Below are positions 4,709 to 6,614 of a stretch of 6,614 bases of DNA, one piece after another. The first letter of the stretch is position 1, and every line of letters starts with the position of its first letter. The position numbers and the translations under genes were made by a program. The stretch is taken from contig CAKTNU010000104.1 in NCBI GenBank assembly GCA_934589325.1, positions 1-6,614 on the forward strand, in the 5' to 3' direction. Source of the DNA: an uncultured Oscillospiraceae bacterium. GTDB taxonomy: Bacteria > Bacillota_A > Clostridia > Oscillospirales > Oscillospiraceae. Below the pieces are notes generated by a model. That model ran no database searches. It was not told the origin of the DNA and worked only from the letters and a program-made list of their open reading frames with translations.

Positions 4709-6614
4709 ATGGATTCCAAGTACAATGCCCTATTCACCCCTTGGAAAATAGGCAAGGTCGAGATCCCGAACCGCATCGTCCAATGTTCAATGGGCGGTAC
4801 GTCTCTGTTCGGCTGGATGGAGCCGAGCCATCTCGACAAGGAAGCCGCGTATTTCCTGCTCAACCGCGCCAAGGACGGCGTCGGTCTCATTCTTCCCGGT
4901 ATGCAGTGCATCAAGGACGCCATCGGCGGCCGCTGGCTGTATCAGAACGAGAAGATGTTCAAGGACCTGAAGGTCTACATGGAAGAGTTCCACAAGACCG
5001 GAGCAAAGCTGTTCATCCAGCTTGCAGCCGGCATGGGCCGCTCCATGGCTATCACGAAGCCCATGGTCATGCTGCTTGAGCATCCTCTGCTCGGCAAGCT
5101 CGCTTCTCCTGTTGCGGACCTCGACTACATCACCGCATCCGCATCCGCCACACCGAACCGCTGGTACGATGAAATAAAATCCCGCCCGATGACCGTCAAG
5201 GAGATCCAGGACCAGGTCGATGCCTTTGCCAAGACCTCCAAGAAGCTCATGGACGCAGGCGTTGACGGTGTTGAGATCCACGCCGTTCACGAGGGCTACC
5301 TGCTCGACCAGTTCACCATCTCCAACATGAACTACCGCACCGACCAGTACGGTGGCTCCTTTGAGAACCGTTTCCGCTTCCCGGTCGAAATAGTACAGGC
5401 TATCAAGGCCGCCTGCGGCCCCGACTTCCCCGTCTCCCTGCGCTACTCCGTCGTCTCCAAGACGAAGGACTGGGGCAAGGGCGCAATGCCTTACGAGAAG
5501 GACTTCAAGGAATTCGGCCGCGACATGGAGGAGTCCGAGCGCGCAGTCAAGTATCTGGCCGACGCCGGATACGACATGTTCAACTGCGACAACGGCACCT
5601 ACGACGCATGGTACTGGGCGCATCCGCCTCAGTACATGCCCGATAACTGCAACCTTGAGTACGTCGAGCACATCAAGAAGTTCACCGACAAGCCCGTCGT
5701 CTGCGCAGGCCGTATGGATCCCGTCAAGGCCGCTGAGGAAATCGAGGCCGGACGGCTCGACGCCGTTGCAATCGCCCGTCAGAACCTCGTCGACCACGAG
5801 TGGATACATAAGATCAAGGCCGGTCAGCAGGACGAGATCAAGCCCTGCATCCGCTGCCACAACGGCTGCTTCAACATGGCGAAGTTCGCCGGCACTCCGA
5901 ACATCCAGCATCTGGGTGACTCTCTGCATCTCGCCCGCTGCGCCCTGAACCCGACCACCATGCAGCACAACCGCTACAAGATAGTCCCGACCAGGAAGCC
6001 CAAGAAGGTCGCGATCATCGGCGGCGGCATCGGCGGCATGGAGTGTGCTCTCGTTCTCACCCAGCGCGGCCACAAGCCCGTCATCTTTGAGAAGTCCAAT
6101 GAGCTGGGCGGCCTGTTCCTGACCGCTTCCGCAATGACCTTCAAGGAGAACGACAAGGAGCTCATCACCTGGTACAAGCGCGAGATCGAGAAGGCCGGCG
6201 TAGAGGTGCATCTCGGCACCGAGGTCAACGACCTGAACACTCTCCGCGGCTTTGACGATATCATTGTCGCCACCGGCTCCGTCCCCCGCACTATGCCCCA
6301 GATAAAGGGCTTTGACAAGACTCTCACCTTCACCGACGTTCTCAAGGACAAGAAGGAAGTCGGCGACAAGGTTCTGTTCATCGGCGGCGGCCAGTCCTCC
6401 TGCGAGGCGGCATACGACCTGCTCCTGAACTTCGGCAAGCACCCGATCATCGTCGAGTACGCCGGCGACCTCGTCGCGGCTCAGGCGACCTGCCTTGCCA
6501 ATACCTCCTATCTCCGCGACGCTATGGAGTACCACAAGGTCCCCGTCTACCTGCACTCTACCGTCACCGAGATCACCGATAAGGGCTGCACCGTTAAGAA
6601 CGTCAAGACCGGCG
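4709..6614 (+). CDS. FMN/FAD/[4Fe-4S] ene-reductase of the FadH/BaiCD type (3' truncated by window)
   Basis: The first 635 residues of an NAD(P)H:flavin oxidoreductase, predicted to reduce a C=C bond conjugated to a carbonyl. Residues 1-375 are an Old Yellow Enzyme TIM barrel: IPNRIV (19-24), IQLAAGMGR (103-111), GVDGVEIHAVHEGYLLDQF (184-202), YGGSFENRFRF (214-224) and the FMN phosphate motif CAGR (332-335). Cys380, 383, 387 and 411 form a C-x2-C-x3-C-x23-C iron-sulfur site, with a longer last spacer than I recall in E. coli FadH. A FAD Rossmann motif GGGIGG (438-443) with Glu461, ATG (521-523) and an NAD(P) motif IGGGQSSCEAA (558-568) follow. Family members are about 640-680 residues, so little is missing. 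The active-site loop keeps His191, His194 and Tyr197 with an extra Glu195. The substrate (enoyl-CoA, bile acid, steroid, pigment or other) cannot be decided. The upstream TetR gene probably regulates it. Nearly all Lys codons are AAG, suggesting high expression. Confidence 0.92.
   Translation, partial: MDSKYNALFTPWKIGKVEIPNRIVQCSMGGTSLFGWMEPSHLDKEAAYFLLNRAKDGVGLILPGMQCIKDAIGGRWLYQNEKMFKDLKVYMEEFHKTGAKLFIQLAAGMGRSMAITKPMVMLLEHPLLGKLASPVADLDYITASASATPNRWYDEIKSRPMTVKEIQDQVDAFAKTSKKLMDAGVDGVEIHAVHEGYLLDQFTISNMNYRTDQYGGSFENRFRFPVEIVQAIKAACGPDFPVSLRYSVVSKTKDWGKGAMPYEKDFKEFGRDMEESERAVKYLADAGYDMFNCDNGTYDAWYWAHPPQYMPDNCNLEYVEHIKKFTDKPVVCAGRMDPVKAAEEIEAGRLDAVAIARQNLVDHEWIHKIKAGQQDEIKPCIRCHNGCFNMAKFAGTPNIQHLGDSLHLARCALNPTTMQHNRYKIVPTRKPKKVAIIGGGIGGMECALVLTQRGHKPVIFEKSNELGGLFLTASAMTFKENDKELITWYKREIEKAGVEVHLGTEVNDLNTLRGFDDIIVATGSVPRTMPQIKGFDKTLTFTDVLKDKKEVGDKVLFIGGGQSSCEAAYDLLLNFGKHPIIVEYAGDLVAAQATCLANTSYLRDAMEYHKVPVYLHSTVTEITDKGCTVKNVKTG

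Noticed and set aside
4787..6556. A 589-codon minus-strand open frame opposite the oxidoreductase gene
   Set aside because: The product is a Leu/Val/Asp/Gly-rich low-complexity translation without motifs. The plus strand encodes a continuous FMN/FAD/iron-sulfur enzyme with all cofactor motifs.

Overview
The window looks like a chromosomal piece of an anaerobic, fairly GC-rich Firmicute of the class Clostridia, probably a gut-associated lineage. The signs are a DUF6110-type small protein beside a P-type metal ATPase, strong AGGAGG ribosome binding sites, and a large FMN/FAD/[4Fe-4S] ene-reductase of the FadH/BaiCD type typical of gut Clostridia. The taxonomic call is inference; there is no rRNA or other marker here.

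Layout. Positions 1-603 (+) are the C-terminal part of a ZntA/CadA-like Zn/Cd/Pb exporter whose start lies outside the window. It converges on a minus-strand cluster, with two hairpins at 616-650 and 657-688 between them. The minus cluster reads, in transcription order: a small membrane-anchored DUF6110-like protein (3635 to 3369), an unusual P1B-type ATPase (3302 to 1218) and a GNAT acetyltransferase (1216 to 689). The ATPase stop and the GNAT start are one base apart, and the GNAT ribosome binding site lies within a small self-complementary hairpin inside the ATPase coding end. A minus-strand promoter (TTGAAA-N17-TATATT) precedes the cluster.

Across a 274-bp AT-rich divergent region, a TetR-family regulator (3910-4548, +) is read from a clear promoter (TTGCAA-N16-TATAAT). 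A 13-bp-arm palindrome covers its -10 element and start site. After a 160-bp gap comes the 5' 1905 bp of a large oxidoreductase gene (4709 to window end, +), which has no stop within the window. The gap holds a second palindrome with the same TGTCA-N7-TGAC core and spacing as the first, and an 18-bp hairpin just upstream of the oxidoreductase ribosome binding site.

How the parts may work together. The left half is metal homeostasis: two P1B ATPases, one canonical Zn-type and one with an FSC sequence where the CPC metal motif should be. The right half looks like a small regulated catabolic unit, in which a TetR repressor controls itself and a flavin-dependent reductase of unsaturated compounds, substrate unknown. 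No mobile element, CRISPR array, tRNA or rRNA was seen.
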